A stretch of 64,000 nucleotides of DNA from Methylomicrobium sp. wino1 (GTDB lineage Bacteria > Pseudomonadota > Gammaproteobacteria > Methylococcales > Methylomonadaceae), in NCBI RefSeq assembly GCF_003932755.1, contig NZ_CP024202.1:4992497-5056496 (forward strand), in the 5' to 3' direction. Within the stretch, counting starts at the first letter, position 1. Every line of letters begins with the position of its first letter. The notes below the pieces were generated by a model that did not search any database, was not told where the DNA came from, and saw nothing but the letters and a program-made list of their open reading frames with translations. A program made the position numbers and the translations under genes. This document shows, in pieces, positions 25,805 through 35,627 of this stretch.

Positions 25805-28411
25805 CTATAACTCCCGCTTCACTTCAACGCGCTCGAACACCTCGATCTGGTCCCCGACTTTGACATCGTTATAGTTTTTAACGCCGATACCGCATTCCAT
25901 GCCCATTTTGACTTCAGCAACGTCGTCTTTGAAGCGGCGCAACGATTCCAGTTGCCCCTCGTATATCACGACGTTTTCACGCAACACGCGAATCGGCAAG
26001 TTACGCTTGACTAAGCCTTCAACGACCATACACCCTGCCACCGCACCGAATTTCGGCGAACGGAATACATCCCGAACCGCGGCCAAACCGACGATATTCT
26101 CTTTGATTTCGGGCGCCAGCATGCCGCTGATCGAGCTTTTCACCTCATCGATCGCCTGATAAATCACACTGTAGTAATGCAAGTCGACGTCTTTTTCTTC
26201 GATCAATTTGCGCGCGGCGGTATCCGCACGAACGTTAAAGCCGATCAAAATGGCCCCGGAAGCTAGCGCCAAGTTGACATCGCCCTCGTTGATGCCGCCG
26301 ACGCCGCCATAAACGACCTTAACCTCGACTTCATCCGAGGACAGCTTGATCAATGATTCGCGCAAGGCTTCCAAACTACCTTGAACATCGGTCTTAATCA
26401 CCACGTTCAAACTAGCCGTTTCGCCGGTAGCCATTTTTGAGAACACTTGATCCAATTTAGCGGCTTGCTGCGCGGCCATGCGACTGATTTTGCTCTTATC
26501 TTCACGATGCTCGGCCAATTCCCGCGCCGCGCGCTCGTTTTGCACGACCAAAAATTCGTCGCCGGCATTAGGGGTTCCCGAAAGGCCTAAAATCTCAACC
26601 GGTGTACTCGGACCTGCATCCTTAACGGTTTTGCCGTTTTCATTGAACATTGCCCTGACACGACCGTATTCATGACCACACAAAACGAATTGCCCTTTTT
26701 CCAGCATGCCGCTTTGCACCAGGATGGTCGCTACCGCGCCTCGGCCTTTATCCAGCCTGGACTCGATTACGATACCCGAAGCCGACCCTTCCGCAGGTGC
26801 CTTCAATTCCAAAATCTCGGCCTGCAAGATTAACGCTTCGATCAAGTCATCAATGCCTTCGCCGGTTTTGGCCGAAACCTTGATAAACTGGACATCGCCG
26901 CCCCATTCCTCGGGCACCACATTGATCGTGGACATTTCCTGCATGACCTTATCAGGATTGGCTTGAGGTTTATCAACTTTATTGATCGCGACGATAATCG
27001 GCACATTGGCCGCGCGCGCATGCTCGACCGCCTCCTTGGTTTGAGGCATCACACCGTCATCCGCCGCGACCACGACAATGACCACATCGGTCAATTCGGC
27101 GCCTCTAGCGCGCATCGCGGTAAACGCAGCATGTCCCGGCGTATCTAAAAAAGTCACCGAACCATGATCGGTAACGACCTGATAAGCACCGATATGCTGG
27201 GTAATACCGCCTGCTTCGCCGGCGGCCACGCGTGTTTCACGGATGTAGTCCAGTAGAGAAGTTTTACCGTGATCGACATGTCCCATGATGGTAACGATCG
27301 GTGCGCGGGACATTTCCTGACCGCTCTCTTCCTTCAGAGCCGCCAAAATTTCGGCTTCTAAATCGTCATCACTTTGCATGATGGCTGTATGCCCCATCTC
27401 CTCGACTAGTAGCACCGCCGTTTCCTGATCGATACTCTGGTTAATCGTGGCCATCATACCCATTTTCATCAATTGCTTGATGACTTCGGCAGCCTTGACG
27501 CTCATTTTTTGCGCCAAATCGGAAACGATAATATGCTCAGGAATAGTAACTTCCTTGATAACCGGCGCAACCGGCTTCTCGAATTGATGCTTCAAATCGG
27601 TCTGAGCACCACTCCTGTCCTTTTGTTTGCCTTTTTTCTTACCTTTCCCGGCAGCTTGTCCTCCTTGTCTTTTTTTCTTTTGACTTTCCATTCTGGCTGC
27701 TGCTAATTGCCGCACTTTTTCGGCATTTTTTTCTACCGCAGCCTCGAGGCGACGTTTTTTCTCTTCTTCTTTTTTTCTTTCGCTTTCTGAAAGTCTGGCT
27801 TTTCGCTCGGTTTCCTTGCGAAGCTCAGTGGCTTGAGTTTCGGTTAACGCTTCTTTATCGATCGCTTCGGAATCGGCTACAACCCTATCATACTGTGGAG
27901 CCTCTGCCGGAGTGACTTCGTCAACCGACTGCTCCCGCTCGAATAATTCTTCTTCGCCCTGGGCCGCCTTTTCTTCCGCCACTGCACTAATCGGCGGCTG
28001 CTCGGTGCTTACCGGCGTCGGTTGTGCTTGAATCTGTTCACCTGTTTTTTTGATTTCTTCCGACTCCTTCGGTTCATCACCAACGGTCGCGACTTCACTG
28101 CGCTTGACATAGGTCTTCTTTTTGCGAACTTCGATACTGATCGTTTTTGCCGAGCTGCCCGGAGCGTTGCTTTGCTTAAGCTCGCTGACCGTTCTACGTT
28201 TCAACGTTACGCGTTTTGGAGCGGCATCCGTCTCTCCTGTCGATTTACCATGCCGCTTACGTAAATGAGCCAGTAACTTAACTTTTTCGTCTTCACTAAT
28301 TACGTCATCAGGGGCATGCACGGATAATCCGGCTTCTTTCAGTTGCTCTAATAATCGATCGAGAGGTATACCTACTACCTCCGCTAACTGCCTTACTGTT
28401 TTATCACTCAT
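25805..28411 (-). CDS. infB: Translation initiation factor IF-2
   Basis: IF-2 is the GTPase that brings fMet-tRNA to the 30S subunit. The 868-residue protein has an N-terminal IF2_N domain ([23 protein letters not shown]), a long charged linker rich in Lys and Glu, then the GTPase domain with [20 protein letters not shown] and NKVDK, and the C-terminal domains ending in [17 protein letters not shown]. Length is typical of gammaproteobacterial IF-2. It lies ten bases after the original nusA stop. Confidence 0.97.
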   Translation of the reverse strand: MSDKTVRQLAEVVGIPLDRLLEQLKEAGLSVHAPDDVISEDEKVKLLAHLRKRHGKSTGETDAAPKRVTLKRRTVSELKQSNAPGSSAKTISIEVRKKKTYVKRSEVATVGDEPKESEEIKKTGEQIQAQPTPVSTEQPPISAVAEEKAAQGEEELFEREQSVDEVTPAEAPQYDRVVADSEAIDKEALTETQATELRKETERKARLSESERKKEEEKKRRLEAAVEKNAEKVRQLAAARMESQKKKRQGGQAAGKGKKKGKQKDRSGAQTDLKHQFEKPVAPVIKEVTIPEHIIVSDLAQKMSVKAAEVIKQLMKMGMMATINQSIDQETAVLLVEEMGHTAIMQSDDDLEAEILAALKEESGQEMSRAPIVTIMGHVDHGKTSLLDYIRETRVAAGEAGGITQHIGAYQVVTDHGSVTFLDTPGHAAFTAMRARGAELTDVVIVVVAADDGVMPQTKEAVEHARAANVPIIVAINKVDKPQANPDKVMQEMSTINVVPEEWGGDVQFIKVSAKTGEGIDDLIEALILQAEILELKAPAEGSASGIVIESRLDKGRGAVATILVQSGMLEKGQFVLCGHEYGRVRAMFNENGKTVKDAGPSTPVEILGLSGTPNAGDEFLVVQNERAARELAEHREDKSKISRMAAQQAAKLDQVFSKMATGETASLNVVIKTDVQGSLEALRESLIKLSSDEVEVKVVYGGVGGINEGDVNLALASGAILIGFNVRADTAARKLIEEKDVDLHYYSVIYQAIDEVKSSISGMLAPEIKENIVGLAAVRDVFRSPKFGAVAGCMVVEGLVKRNLPIRVLRENVVIYEGQLESLRRFKDDVAEVKMGMECGIGVKNYNDVKVGDQIEVFERVEVKREL

Positions 28412-28421
28412 ATTTTGCCCC

Positions 28422-29942
28422 CTATCCTAATTCGCCCTGGTCCTCGGCAAACCATCGCTCACGCGCTTTCATGATTAATTTTGCCGCTCTTTCTTCATCC
28501 ACACCGGTGATATCGAGTAAATCATCAACCGCCTGATCCGCGAGATCGTCCAACGTTACGATGCCCTGGCTTGCTAACTCATAAGCCAAGGCCTCATCCA
28601 TGCCTTCCATTTCAAGCAATTCTTGTGTGGGTTCCGCTGTCTCGATTTTTTCTTCCTATGCAATTGCGCTGATTAACAACGCGTCCTTTGCCCGACCTTT
28701 TAATTCGTCGACCAGTTCTTTATCAAACTCTTCAATTTCCAGCATTTCATTAACCGGAACATAAGCAATCTCTTCAATCGAATCGAATCCGACTTCAACC
28801 AAAATCGTAGCAATTTCTTCGTCGACTCCCAATTGGTCAATAAACAATTGCTTGGTTATAGTTGCTTGAGCGCCGCTGCTTTCTTGCGCTTTCGACGCAT
28901 CCATCACGTTTAGCTCCCAACCGGTCAATTCGGTGGCCAAACGAACATTCTGTCCGCCACGGCCAATCGCCTGAGACAAATTATCCGAACTAACCGCCAA
29001 GTCCATGCTGTGCTTGTCTTCATCGATTACGATGGATTCGATTTCGGCAGGCGCCATTGCATTGATAACAAATTGGGCCTCGCTTTCATGCCATAAAATA
29101 ATGTCGACGCGCTCGCCGGCAAGCTCGTTCGATACCGCTTGAACACGCGAGCCTCTCATACCGACGCAAGCGCCAACCGGATCGAGTCTCGGATCGTTTG
29201 CCTTGACCGCTATTTTGGCTCTCGAACCCGGATCTCGGGCCGCGCCCTTGATTTCGATCATGCCCTCGCCGACTTCGGGAACTTCCAAACGGAACAACGC
29301 AACCAACAGCTCCGATGCGGCGCGGGTTACAAACAATTGCGGTCCGCGCGGTTCCGAGCGAACCGCTTTAAGGTAGCCTCTAACCCGGTCCCCAATTCTA
29401 AATGACTCGCGCGGGATCATATCTTCTTTGGCGATGTAGGCTTCGACATGACCGCCAAGGTCCAAGTAAACGCTACCTTTCTCAATTCGTTTAATGATGC
29501 CGGTAATTAATTCGCCGACCCTATCGGTATAGGCTTCGACTATTTTGCGACGCTCGGCTTCGCGAACCTTATGAATCATCACTTGTTTGGCGGTCTGCGC
29601 GGCAATCCGTCCGAATTCGACCGACTCGATTTCTTCCTCGAAAAAGTCCCCGACATTGATGTCGGGATTTTTTTGCCGCGCATCGTCCAACGAAATCTGG
29701 GTATCGAGAAATTCGAGACCGTTTTCGAAATCATTATCCGGATCGACGACTTCCCATCTGCGAAACGTCGTATAATCACCGGTTTTTCTATTGATCGAAA
29801 CGCGCGCTTTGATTTGGTTACCATAGCGTTTTATCGTTGCCGCTTCAAGCGCAGACTCGACTGCCTGGAAAACGATTTCCTTATCGATGTCTTTTTCATT
29901 CGAAAAAACATCCACTACCAATAAAATTTCTTTATTTGCCAC
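28422..29942 (-). pseudogene. nusA: Transcription factor NusA with an in-frame amber codon before AR2
   Basis: The first 428 codons encode a complete NusA core: N-terminal RNA polymerase-binding domain, S1 (GELITGIIKRIEKGSVYLDLGG), two KH domains (DPVGACVGMRGSRVQAV; LSQAIGRGGQNVRLATELTG) and the first acidic repeat AR1. Codon 429 is TAG (28658-28656). Translation in the same frame then continues with EEKIETAEPTQELLEMEGMD and a full second acidic repeat AR2 to 28422. So one nonsense codon, not a frameshift, splits the gene; the ancestral length would be about 506 codons. The truncated product probably still works, since AR2 mainly binds the alpha C-terminal domain and relieves self-inhibition in E. 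coli. Sequencing error or readthrough are alternatives. Confidence 0.9.
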
Positions 29943-30417
29943 TGCGCACTCCTTTATTAATTAAATACTCAGGCACCAGCCGCGCCTTACTCATCGCTTG
30001 AAATGGAATCTCGTAAACCCGCTCGCCTTCCTGGAGAATCACCGTGTCTTTGTCGACTGCTTGAATCACACCTGAAATTTTGCGGCGCTTTTCAATCGGT
30101 TTAAATAAGTTGATCGAGACCATGTGCCCAATGAAGCGCTCGAATTGTTGGATAGAAAATAACGGCCGATCATCTCCCGGAGAAGATATTTCCAGTTGAT
30201 AATTGCCCTGGATAGGATCCTCGACATCGAGCATCCCGCTGACCTGGTGACTGACTTTCGAGCAATCTTCCACTAAAACCCCTTGCTCGTTGTCGATATA
30301 AATTCGTAATAAGCCGTTACGAGGATGCGGATTGTATTCAATCCCGACGCACTCATAACCCAAGCCTTCAACAATCGGCTGAATCAAATTAACCAAATGT
30401 TCGGGAGCTTGCTTCAT
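29932..30417 (-). CDS. rimP: Ribosome maturation factor RimP
   Basis: The 161-residue protein is RimP (LIQPIVEGLGYECVGIEYN, LRIYIDNEQGVLVEDCSKVSHQVSGMLDVEDP, YQLEISSPGDDRPL), needed for 30S assembly. It starts with ATG at 30417, five bases after GAGGA. Its end overlaps nusA by 11 bases. It is the first protein gene of the operon after the initiator tRNA, as in E. coli. Confidence 0.97.
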   Translation of the reverse strand: MKQAPEHLVNLIQPIVEGLGYECVGIEYNPHPRNGLLRIYIDNEQGVLVEDCSKVSHQVSGMLDVEDPIQGNYQLEISSPGDDRPLFSIQQFERFIGHMVSINLFKPIEKRRKISGVIQAVDKDTVILQEGERVYEIPFQAMSKARLVPEYLINKGVRSGK

Positions 30418-30441
30418 TTTTCCTCACTTATTTACGCACAT

Positions 30442-30463
30442 AAAAAAAGAGCCAATGGCTCTT
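30442..30463 (-). terminator. Terminator-like hairpin before rimP
   Basis: AAGAGCCATTGGCTCTTTTTTT on the minus strand, 25 bp before the rimP start. It may tune readthrough from the tRNA gene into the operon. Confidence 0.7.
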
Positions 30464-30513
30464 CCTTAAAGTCTATATTCGTTAAACAACCAACGATCCA
30501 AATGCCCAAAAAA

Positions 30514-30541
30514 CAAAAAGCCCCAAAAGGGGCTTTTTTTT
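30514..30541 (-). terminator. Terminator after the initiator tRNA
   Basis: AAAGCCCCTTTTGGGGCTTT with a T tail begins four bases after the tRNA 3' end. Confidence 0.85.
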
Positions 30542-30544
30542 ATC

Positions 30545-30621
<77 letters not shown>

Positions 30622-30737
30622 ATTGATTTGCACTATTATAAACACATTTTTAGATTTGGCAAGTTATTTATTGGACTTAAAGAGAATTTAACGACTTGAT
30701 GCCGTCATAAAACCGAAAATACAGCCGTGAAAGCATC

Positions 30738-30758
30738 GTAGGGTGCGCATCGCGCACC
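30738..30758. repeat. Single REP copy (GTGCGCATCGCGCAC core)
   Basis: One unpaired copy of the REP described at 37315-38259, between pgpA and the tRNA. The rest of 30622-30847 holds nothing recognisable. Confidence 0.8.
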
Positions 30759-30847
30759 TTGCCACGGAGCCGAACCCGACGGGAAGTCCCGCCCTTTATG
30801 CCGTCATCAAACCGACAAGGCGGCCGCGCGATCCTTTGCCATAAAAC

Positions 30848-31360
30848 TTACAACCACCCCATATCCACGATAATCAAAAGAATAACCCCGGACAGAATGC
30901 CGGCCAAAATATCATCGAGCATGATACCCAAGCCCCCACCGACCTTGTGATCGACCCAGATAATCGGCCAGGGCTTCACAATATCAAACAACCGAAACAA
31001 CACGAAACCGACAAACAACGCAGGCCAACTAAACGGCACCCAAAACATCGTTACCAACAAACCTGCGACTTCGTCCCAGACGATACCGCCGAAATCATGA
31101 TCGCCTAATTTTTTAGCGGCCATTCCGCAAATTCCGACACCCGCGACCACGGCCGCCAGCGTCAATGCGTAATAAAAATAATTACCGGCAAGCGCAAACA
31201 ACCAACAAACCGGAATGGCGGCCACTGTTCCCATCGTTCCGGGCGCTTTTTTAAACAAACCCGAACCGAAACCGAAAGCCAAAAACAAGACCGGATCGGT
31301 CAATATTGTCTTAGCCGTTAATTCATTTTTGCCTATCTTATTAGTGAGAAAAATGCTCAA
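30848..31360 (-). CDS. pgpA: Phosphatidylglycerophosphatase A
   Basis: The 170-residue membrane protein is PgpA, which removes phosphate from phosphatidylglycerophosphate to give phosphatidylglycerol. It shows GFGSGLFKKAPGTMGTVAAIP, IVWDEVAGLLVTMF, FRLFDIVKPWPI and LGIMLDDILAGI, with several hydrophobic segments. It overlaps the 3' end of thiL by 20 bases, the usual nusB-thiL-pgpA arrangement. Confidence 0.95.
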   Translation of the reverse strand: MSIFLTNKIGKNELTAKTILTDPVLFLAFGFGSGLFKKAPGTMGTVAAIPVCWLFALAGNYFYYALTLAAVVAGVGICGMAAKKLGDHDFGGIVWDEVAGLLVTMFWVPFSWPALFVGFVLFRLFDIVKPWPIIWVDHKVGGGLGIMLDDILAGILSGVILLIIVDMGWL

Positions 31361-32282
31361 AACCTTGTACCCTCAACAATTCCGTCGCGCCGAAACGATG
31401 AATTCTAAGTCCCGGACTATCCTCGATAATGCCGATACGCGTAAAGTTTCCTGTCAATAATGCCGCTTTATTAGCCGGCACGGTAAAACATAATTCATAA
31501 TCGTCTCCGGCACGTAGCGGCATGGTCCAATCGCCGGTTGTTTCGATATAAGCCTTAACCGCATCCGACAACGGCAAATCCTCCCAATCGAGACAAGCGC
31601 CAACGCTGCTTTGTTTTAAAATATGCCCTAAATCTTGCGCCAAACCGTCGGATACGTCGATGCAACTTCGTGCGATATTGCGCAATGCCAGCCCTTCCCC
31701 GACACGCGGTTTCGGCCGGTTGAATCGCTCGAGCACATCTTGCGGCTGCGTGCAGCGAAAATCGCCTTGGGCAATTTTTAAGCCTAACCCGGCATCGCCA
31801 AGTTTACCGGTCACATAGACGCCATCGCCGGGACGCGCGCCCGAGCGCCGTAAGGCTTGCCCTTCCGGAACGATGCCCATGGCCTGTACCGTTAGCGTCA
31901 ACGGACCGGCCGTGGTATCGCCTCCGATTAGATCGATGCGATAATGAGCGGCCAATTCGAAAAAACCTTCGGCGAATCGTTCGAGCCAGGATTCAGCGAC
32001 ATCAGGCAATGTCAATGCCAAGGTTACGGCAATTGGTTCGGCACCCATCGAGGCCAAATCGCTCAAATTAACTGCCAGCAATTTATAACCTAAATCGTAT
32101 GGATCGGTACCGGCCAGAAAATGCACATTTTCGACCATCGTATCGGCGGTTACCGCTAATCGATAACCGGCCGGCACGTTTAACAATGCACAATCGTCGC
32201 CGATACCTAATTCGGTTACCGCATTCAACGATTTTTTTCCGGCGAAAAAACGCCCGATCAGGTCGAATTCAGCCGTTGGCAT
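31341..32282 (-). CDS. thiL: Thiamine-monophosphate kinase
   Basis: From the ATG at 32282 the 313-residue protein begins MPTAEFDLIGRFF as ThiL proteins do. It shows GIGDDCALL, TADTMVENVHF, LAVNLSDLASMGAEP and GDTTAGPLTLTVQAMG. It makes thiamine pyrophosphate from the monophosphate. The reading frame extends upstream, but that part overlaps nusB. With this start the overlap is 14 bases. Confidence 0.96.
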   Translation of the reverse strand: MPTAEFDLIGRFFAGKKSLNAVTELGIGDDCALLNVPAGYRLAVTADTMVENVHFLAGTDPYDLGYKLLAVNLSDLASMGAEPIAVTLALTLPDVAESWLERFAEGFFELAAHYRIDLIGGDTTAGPLTLTVQAMGIVPEGQALRRSGARPGDGVYVTGKLGDAGLGLKIAQGDFRCTQPQDVLERFNRPKPRVGEGLALRNIARSCIDVSDGLAQDLGHILKQSSVGACLDWEDLPLSDAVKAYIETTGDWTMPLRAGDDYELCFTVPANKAALLTGNFTRIGIIEDSPGLRIHRFGATELLRVQGFEHFSH

Positions 32283-32721
32283 CCGAGGCTTTTTTATTCT
32301 TTGCTTGGATTTCCACGGCCCGTTTTTGTTGAGCCACTTTATCGAGTATGCCGTTGACATAACGATGACTGCCATCGGCACCGAAGCATTTGGCTAGATT
32401 GATACTCTCGTTAAGCACGACACGATAAGGCATGTCCAACCGATTCATCAGTTCATACACGCCGATTCTCAAAATCGCCCGCTCGACCGGATCGATCGCT
32501 TCGACCGGACGGTCGACGAATTGCGTCAACGTTTCGTCAATGACATCAAGGCTTTTCGGAATGCCGTGAAACAATTCGTTGAAATAGCTTTTTTGAGCAT
32601 CTTTTAAGCGCTCTTCTTCCAAAAACTGCATTTCGATCGCACTGAGGTTTTGACCGGTCATTTGCCACTGATACAACGCTTGCACGGCGGCTTTTCTCGC
32701 ATTGGTACGCGCTTGACTCAT
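32269..32721 (-). CDS. nusB: Transcription antitermination factor NusB
   Basis: The 150-residue protein is NusB (ARKAAVQALYQWQMTG, PVEAIDPVERAILRIGVYEL, VVLNESINLAKCFG, YVNGILDKVA), which binds boxA RNA with NusE for rRNA antitermination. Its start touches the ribH stop, in the common ribH-nusB pairing. Confidence 0.97.
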   Translation of the reverse strand: MSQARTNARKAAVQALYQWQMTGQNLSAIEMQFLEEERLKDAQKSYFNELFHGIPKSLDVIDETLTQFVDRPVEAIDPVERAILRIGVYELMNRLDMPYRVVLNESINLAKCFGADGSHRYVNGILDKVAQQKRAVEIQAKNKKASDANG

Positions 32722-33197
32722 CAGGCTTCCAACTGCTGGAACAAATTAACCATTTCCAGTGCCGACATTGCCGCTTCCGCGCCTTTGTTGCCGGCCTTGG
32801 TCCCTGCACGCTCGATCGCTTGTTCAATCGTATCGACCGTCAACACGCCGAAACTGACCGGCACATCGTATTGCAGCGAAACCGACGCCAAGCCTTTGAC
32901 ACACTCGCCGGCGACATATTCGAAATGCGGCGTGCCGCCTCTTATCACGGCGCCGAGAGCAATGATCGCATCGTATTGTTTACCGGCAGCAATGCGTTGC
33001 ACGACCATCGGCAGTTCGAATGCGCCCGGCGCTTTGACTAGGCAAATATCGTTTTTATCGGCGCCGTGACGGACCAACGCATCGATTGCGCCGGCTTCTA
33101 ACTGCTCGACGATAAAACTGTTAAAACGGGATGCAACGATACAAAATTTCCCGCCCTTTATTGACAAATGGCCTTCATAGGTTTTAATAGCCGACAT
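32721..33197 (-). CDS. ribH: 6,7-dimethyl-8-ribityllumazine synthase
   Basis: The 158-residue protein is RibH ([76 protein letters not shown]). It joins the pyrimidine from the RibD product with dihydroxybutanone phosphate in riboflavin synthesis. Length and motifs are complete. Confidence 0.97.
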   Translation of the reverse strand: MSAIKTYEGHLSIKGGKFCIVASRFNSFIVEQLEAGAIDALVRHGADKNDICLVKAPGAFELPMVVQRIAAGKQYDAIIALGAVIRGGTPHFEYVAGECVKGLASVSLQYDVPVSFGVLTVDTIEQAIERAGTKAGNKGAEAAMSALEMVNLFQQLEA

Positions 33198-33390
33198 CTA
33201 AACTCTCTATCTCTTGTTTTTCGATAGAAACGATCTTATCAAGACCGTTTCCGTTGACTTCTCACACATTGCCGTGAGTTTCGTAACCGCCGCTGTAACG
33301 GCGTGCGTGGTAACGAGGAACGTTTGCGGGCTCCCCATGATGGGTTTCCGCTTCGCTACTACCCATCCTACTGCTGTCCTTCATAGACAC

Positions 33391-33454
33391 CCATACATGG
33401 GTTACCGAAACAGGATCGCTATGCATTCCCACGGAGGACCGTGGGAACGAGGAA
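33391..33454. repeat. Right half of repeat R1 between ribBX and ribH
   Basis: CATACATGGGTTACCGA, GATCGCTATGCATTCCCACG and GACCGTGGGAACGAGGAAA match the right part of R1 with some drift. The copy lies 15 bp from the ribBX stop. The spacer 33198-33468 also has a GCCGCTGTAACGGCG hairpin and no gene. Confidence 0.75.
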
Positions 33455-33468
33455 AAAAACCGATTTTC

Positions 33469-34584
33469 TTAAACCCCGTTCTTACCCACATAATCGACGA
33501 CTTCCAAATCGAAGCCCGCCAAACCGACATATTTTTTCTGCGTGCCAATCACCCTTAAACGGTGCACACCCAAATCAGCAAGGATTCTCGATCCCGTTCC
33601 TGTCGAACGCCAATCGCCGACGCTGTCTGTCGACGCCGGATTCACCACGCCATTATCCTGCATTTGATATTGGTGAATATGCTCGACCAGCGACTTATTG
33701 TCCTCGTTTTGCCGGATCACGACAATCACGCCTCGGCCTTCATCGGCGATAATCCGCATCGCATCGCGCAGGGATACGCTATTTTCATTACGTTTCGACG
33801 AAAACAAATCATCCAATAAATTACGCCCATGCACCCGAACCAGAACCGGCACGTCGCCCGCCACCTGCCCCATCACCAAGGCCAAATGCAGCTTATTGTC
33901 ATTTTGGTCCTGATACGCATACAAACGGAAATCGCCGAACTCGGTCGGAAAATTGCACTCGCTAATACGCTCGAGCGTATTTTCATGTTGAATACGGTAA
34001 TGGATCAAGTCCGCTATCGTACCGATTTTCAACTGATGCTGCTCGGCGAATTTCTCGAGATCCGGCCGCCTGGCCATACTGCCGTCGTCGTTTAGAATCT
34101 CGACGATCACCGCGGCTGGTTCCACACCGGCCAAACGCGCCAAATCGCAACCGGCCTCGGTATGACCGGCGCGATTCAATACACCGCCGGACTGCGCCAT
34201 CAACGGGAAAATATGACCGGGCTGCACCAAGTCTTCGGCGCGGGCATCGGACGCGACCGCAGCCTGAATCGTGCGGGCTCTGTCGGCCGCCGAAATACCG
34301 GTCGTCACGCCTGTAGCCGCCTCGATCGACACGGTAAAGTTAGTCGAATGCGCGGTTTTGTTTTCATTGACCATCAACGGCAAGCGCAACTGCCGGCAAC
34401 GTTCCCGGCTTAAGGTCAGACAAATCAAACCGCGCCCGTAACGGGCCATGAAGTTGACATCTTCGGGACGGGTAAAAGTCGCCGCCATGACCAGATCGCC
34501 CTCGTTCTCGCGGTCTTCGTCATCCATGATGATGACCATTTTGCCTTGGCGCAGGTCCTCTATAATTTCATCGATTGTATTCAT
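33469..34584 (-). CDS. ribBX: 3,4-dihydroxy-2-butanone-4-phosphate synthase with degenerate GTP cyclohydrolase II domain
   Basis: Residues 1 to about 205 are RibB (DDEDRENEGDLVMAA, RYGRGLICLTL, GHTEAGCDLARLAG) and look fully active. Residues about 206-371 resemble GTP cyclohydrolase II (RibA), but the zinc-binding cysteines are absent (VRVHGRNLLDDLFSSK in place of the Cys-rich stretch). This matches the RibBX type, in which only the RibB part works. A separate ribA must therefore exist outside this window. It stands between ribE and ribH. Confidence 0.92.
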   Translation of the reverse strand: MNTIDEIIEDLRQGKMVIIMDDEDRENEGDLVMAATFTRPEDVNFMARYGRGLICLTLSRERCRQLRLPLMVNENKTAHSTNFTVSIEAATGVTTGISAADRARTIQAAVASDARAEDLVQPGHIFPLMAQSGGVLNRAGHTEAGCDLARLAGVEPAAVIVEILNDDGSMARRPDLEKFAEQHQLKIGTIADLIHYRIQHENTLERISECNFPTEFGDFRLYAYQDQNDNKLHLALVMGQVAGDVPVLVRVHGRNLLDDLFSSKRNENSVSLRDAMRIIADEGRGVIVVIRQNEDNKSLVEHIHQYQMQDNGVVNPASTDSVGDWRSTGTGSRILADLGVHRLRVIGTQKKYVGLAGFDLEVVDYVGKNGV

Positions 34585-34762
34585 TTAGTGTGAAAGTTCG
34601 TGTATTTAGACTCTTTATCTAATTTTCCGATATGTAATAAAACAATACCGGCTCCGCAGAGGGTGCGGTTGCTCGACCGGCAGGCGTCGGCGGCAGGGCA
34701 GATTTTTGCTCCTGCAAAATCTGCATTCATATGCAAGGACGATTGCTGGGTTTTTATAAACG

Positions 34763-35419
34763 TTAGTTTAGAAAACCACTGCTTTTCAATAATTGTTCGG
34801 TCACGCCGCCCTTGCTGCGCGCCGCCGAATCGCCGGCCATCAAGCGCTCCAGGTAGCGGGCCAGCAAATCGACTTCAAGATTCACTTTATCACCGGCTTC
34901 GGTATCGCCAAGCGTCGTTTCCTGTAGAGTATGCGGCACGATATTGACGCCGAACACCGCGCCGTCGACTTCGTTGACGGTCAAGCTAATGCCGTTGATA
35001 CAAATCGAACCTTTTTCAGCGATATATTTCGCCAGATTGTCCGGCGCCTTGAAGCGAAAACGATAAGAGCGGCCGTCGGACTGTTTATCGAGTACCGTAC
35101 CGATACCGTCGACATGACCGCTGACGATATGCCCGCCCATGCGTGCCGACGGCGTCAATGCCAATTCCAGATTGACCCGCGTGCCAACCCTAGCCGTTTT
35201 CAAGGTCGTGCGCGCCAACGTTTCGTTCGATACGTCGGCATAAAAATAATCCCGGCCCAACTCGACCGCAGTTAGGCAAACGCCGTTGACCGCGATGCTA
35301 TCGCCCAATTGAGCGTCGGCCAGCGGCAACTTGCCGGTGCTTATTTTAAGTCGGCAATCGCCGGCTTTAGGTTCGATCGCGGCAATGCTGCCGATTGCCA
35401 GAATAATACCTGTAAACAT
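34763..35419 (-). CDS. ribE: Riboflavin synthase, alpha chain
   Basis: The 218-residue protein has the two lumazine-binding repeats of riboflavin synthase: MFTGIILAIGSI, GDSIAVNGVCLTAVEL with SNETLARTTL, and the second GHIVSGHVDGIGTVL, GSICINGISLTVNEV with HTLQETTL. It dismutates two dimethyl-ribityllumazine molecules to riboflavin. The spacer to ribBX (34585-34762) contains only a short repeat-like hairpin. Confidence 0.97.
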   Translation of the reverse strand: MFTGIILAIGSIAAIEPKAGDCRLKISTGKLPLADAQLGDSIAVNGVCLTAVELGRDYFYADVSNETLARTTLKTARVGTRVNLELALTPSARMGGHIVSGHVDGIGTVLDKQSDGRSYRFRFKAPDNLAKYIAEKGSICINGISLTVNEVDGAVFGVNIVPHTLQETTLGDTEAGDKVNLEVDLLARYLERLMAGDSAARSKGGVTEQLLKSSGFLN

Positions 35420-35539
35420 AGGGGAGCGGTGAATAGTGAATAGTGAATGGTAAATAGTTAGCAGTTAGCAGTTAAAAAATAAACGCCATTTAGACATTCG
35501 TGCAATGCTTTGCTCGACCGACTTGCTTAAAAAGGCGTA

Positions 35540-35621
35540 GTAGCCCGGATGAAGTGAAACGGAATCCGGGAGGCCTAGGCACGGAACTTCCCGTATTTCG
35601 CTTCGCTGCATACGAGCTACG
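35540..35621. repeat. Inverted GTAGCCCGGATG-type repeat pair
   Basis: TAGCCCGGATGAAG...GGAATCCGGG and CCCGTATTTCGCTTCGCTGC...GAGCTACG face each other between ribD and ribE. The same family occurs at 16949-17031. Confidence 0.75.
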
Positions 35622-35627
35622 TTGTTT

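Noticed and set aside
28650..28665. Pyrrolysine or other programmed recoding of the nusA TAG
   Set aside because: No recoding signal or Pyl gene is seen in the window, and TAG ends other genes; a mutation or error is simpler.
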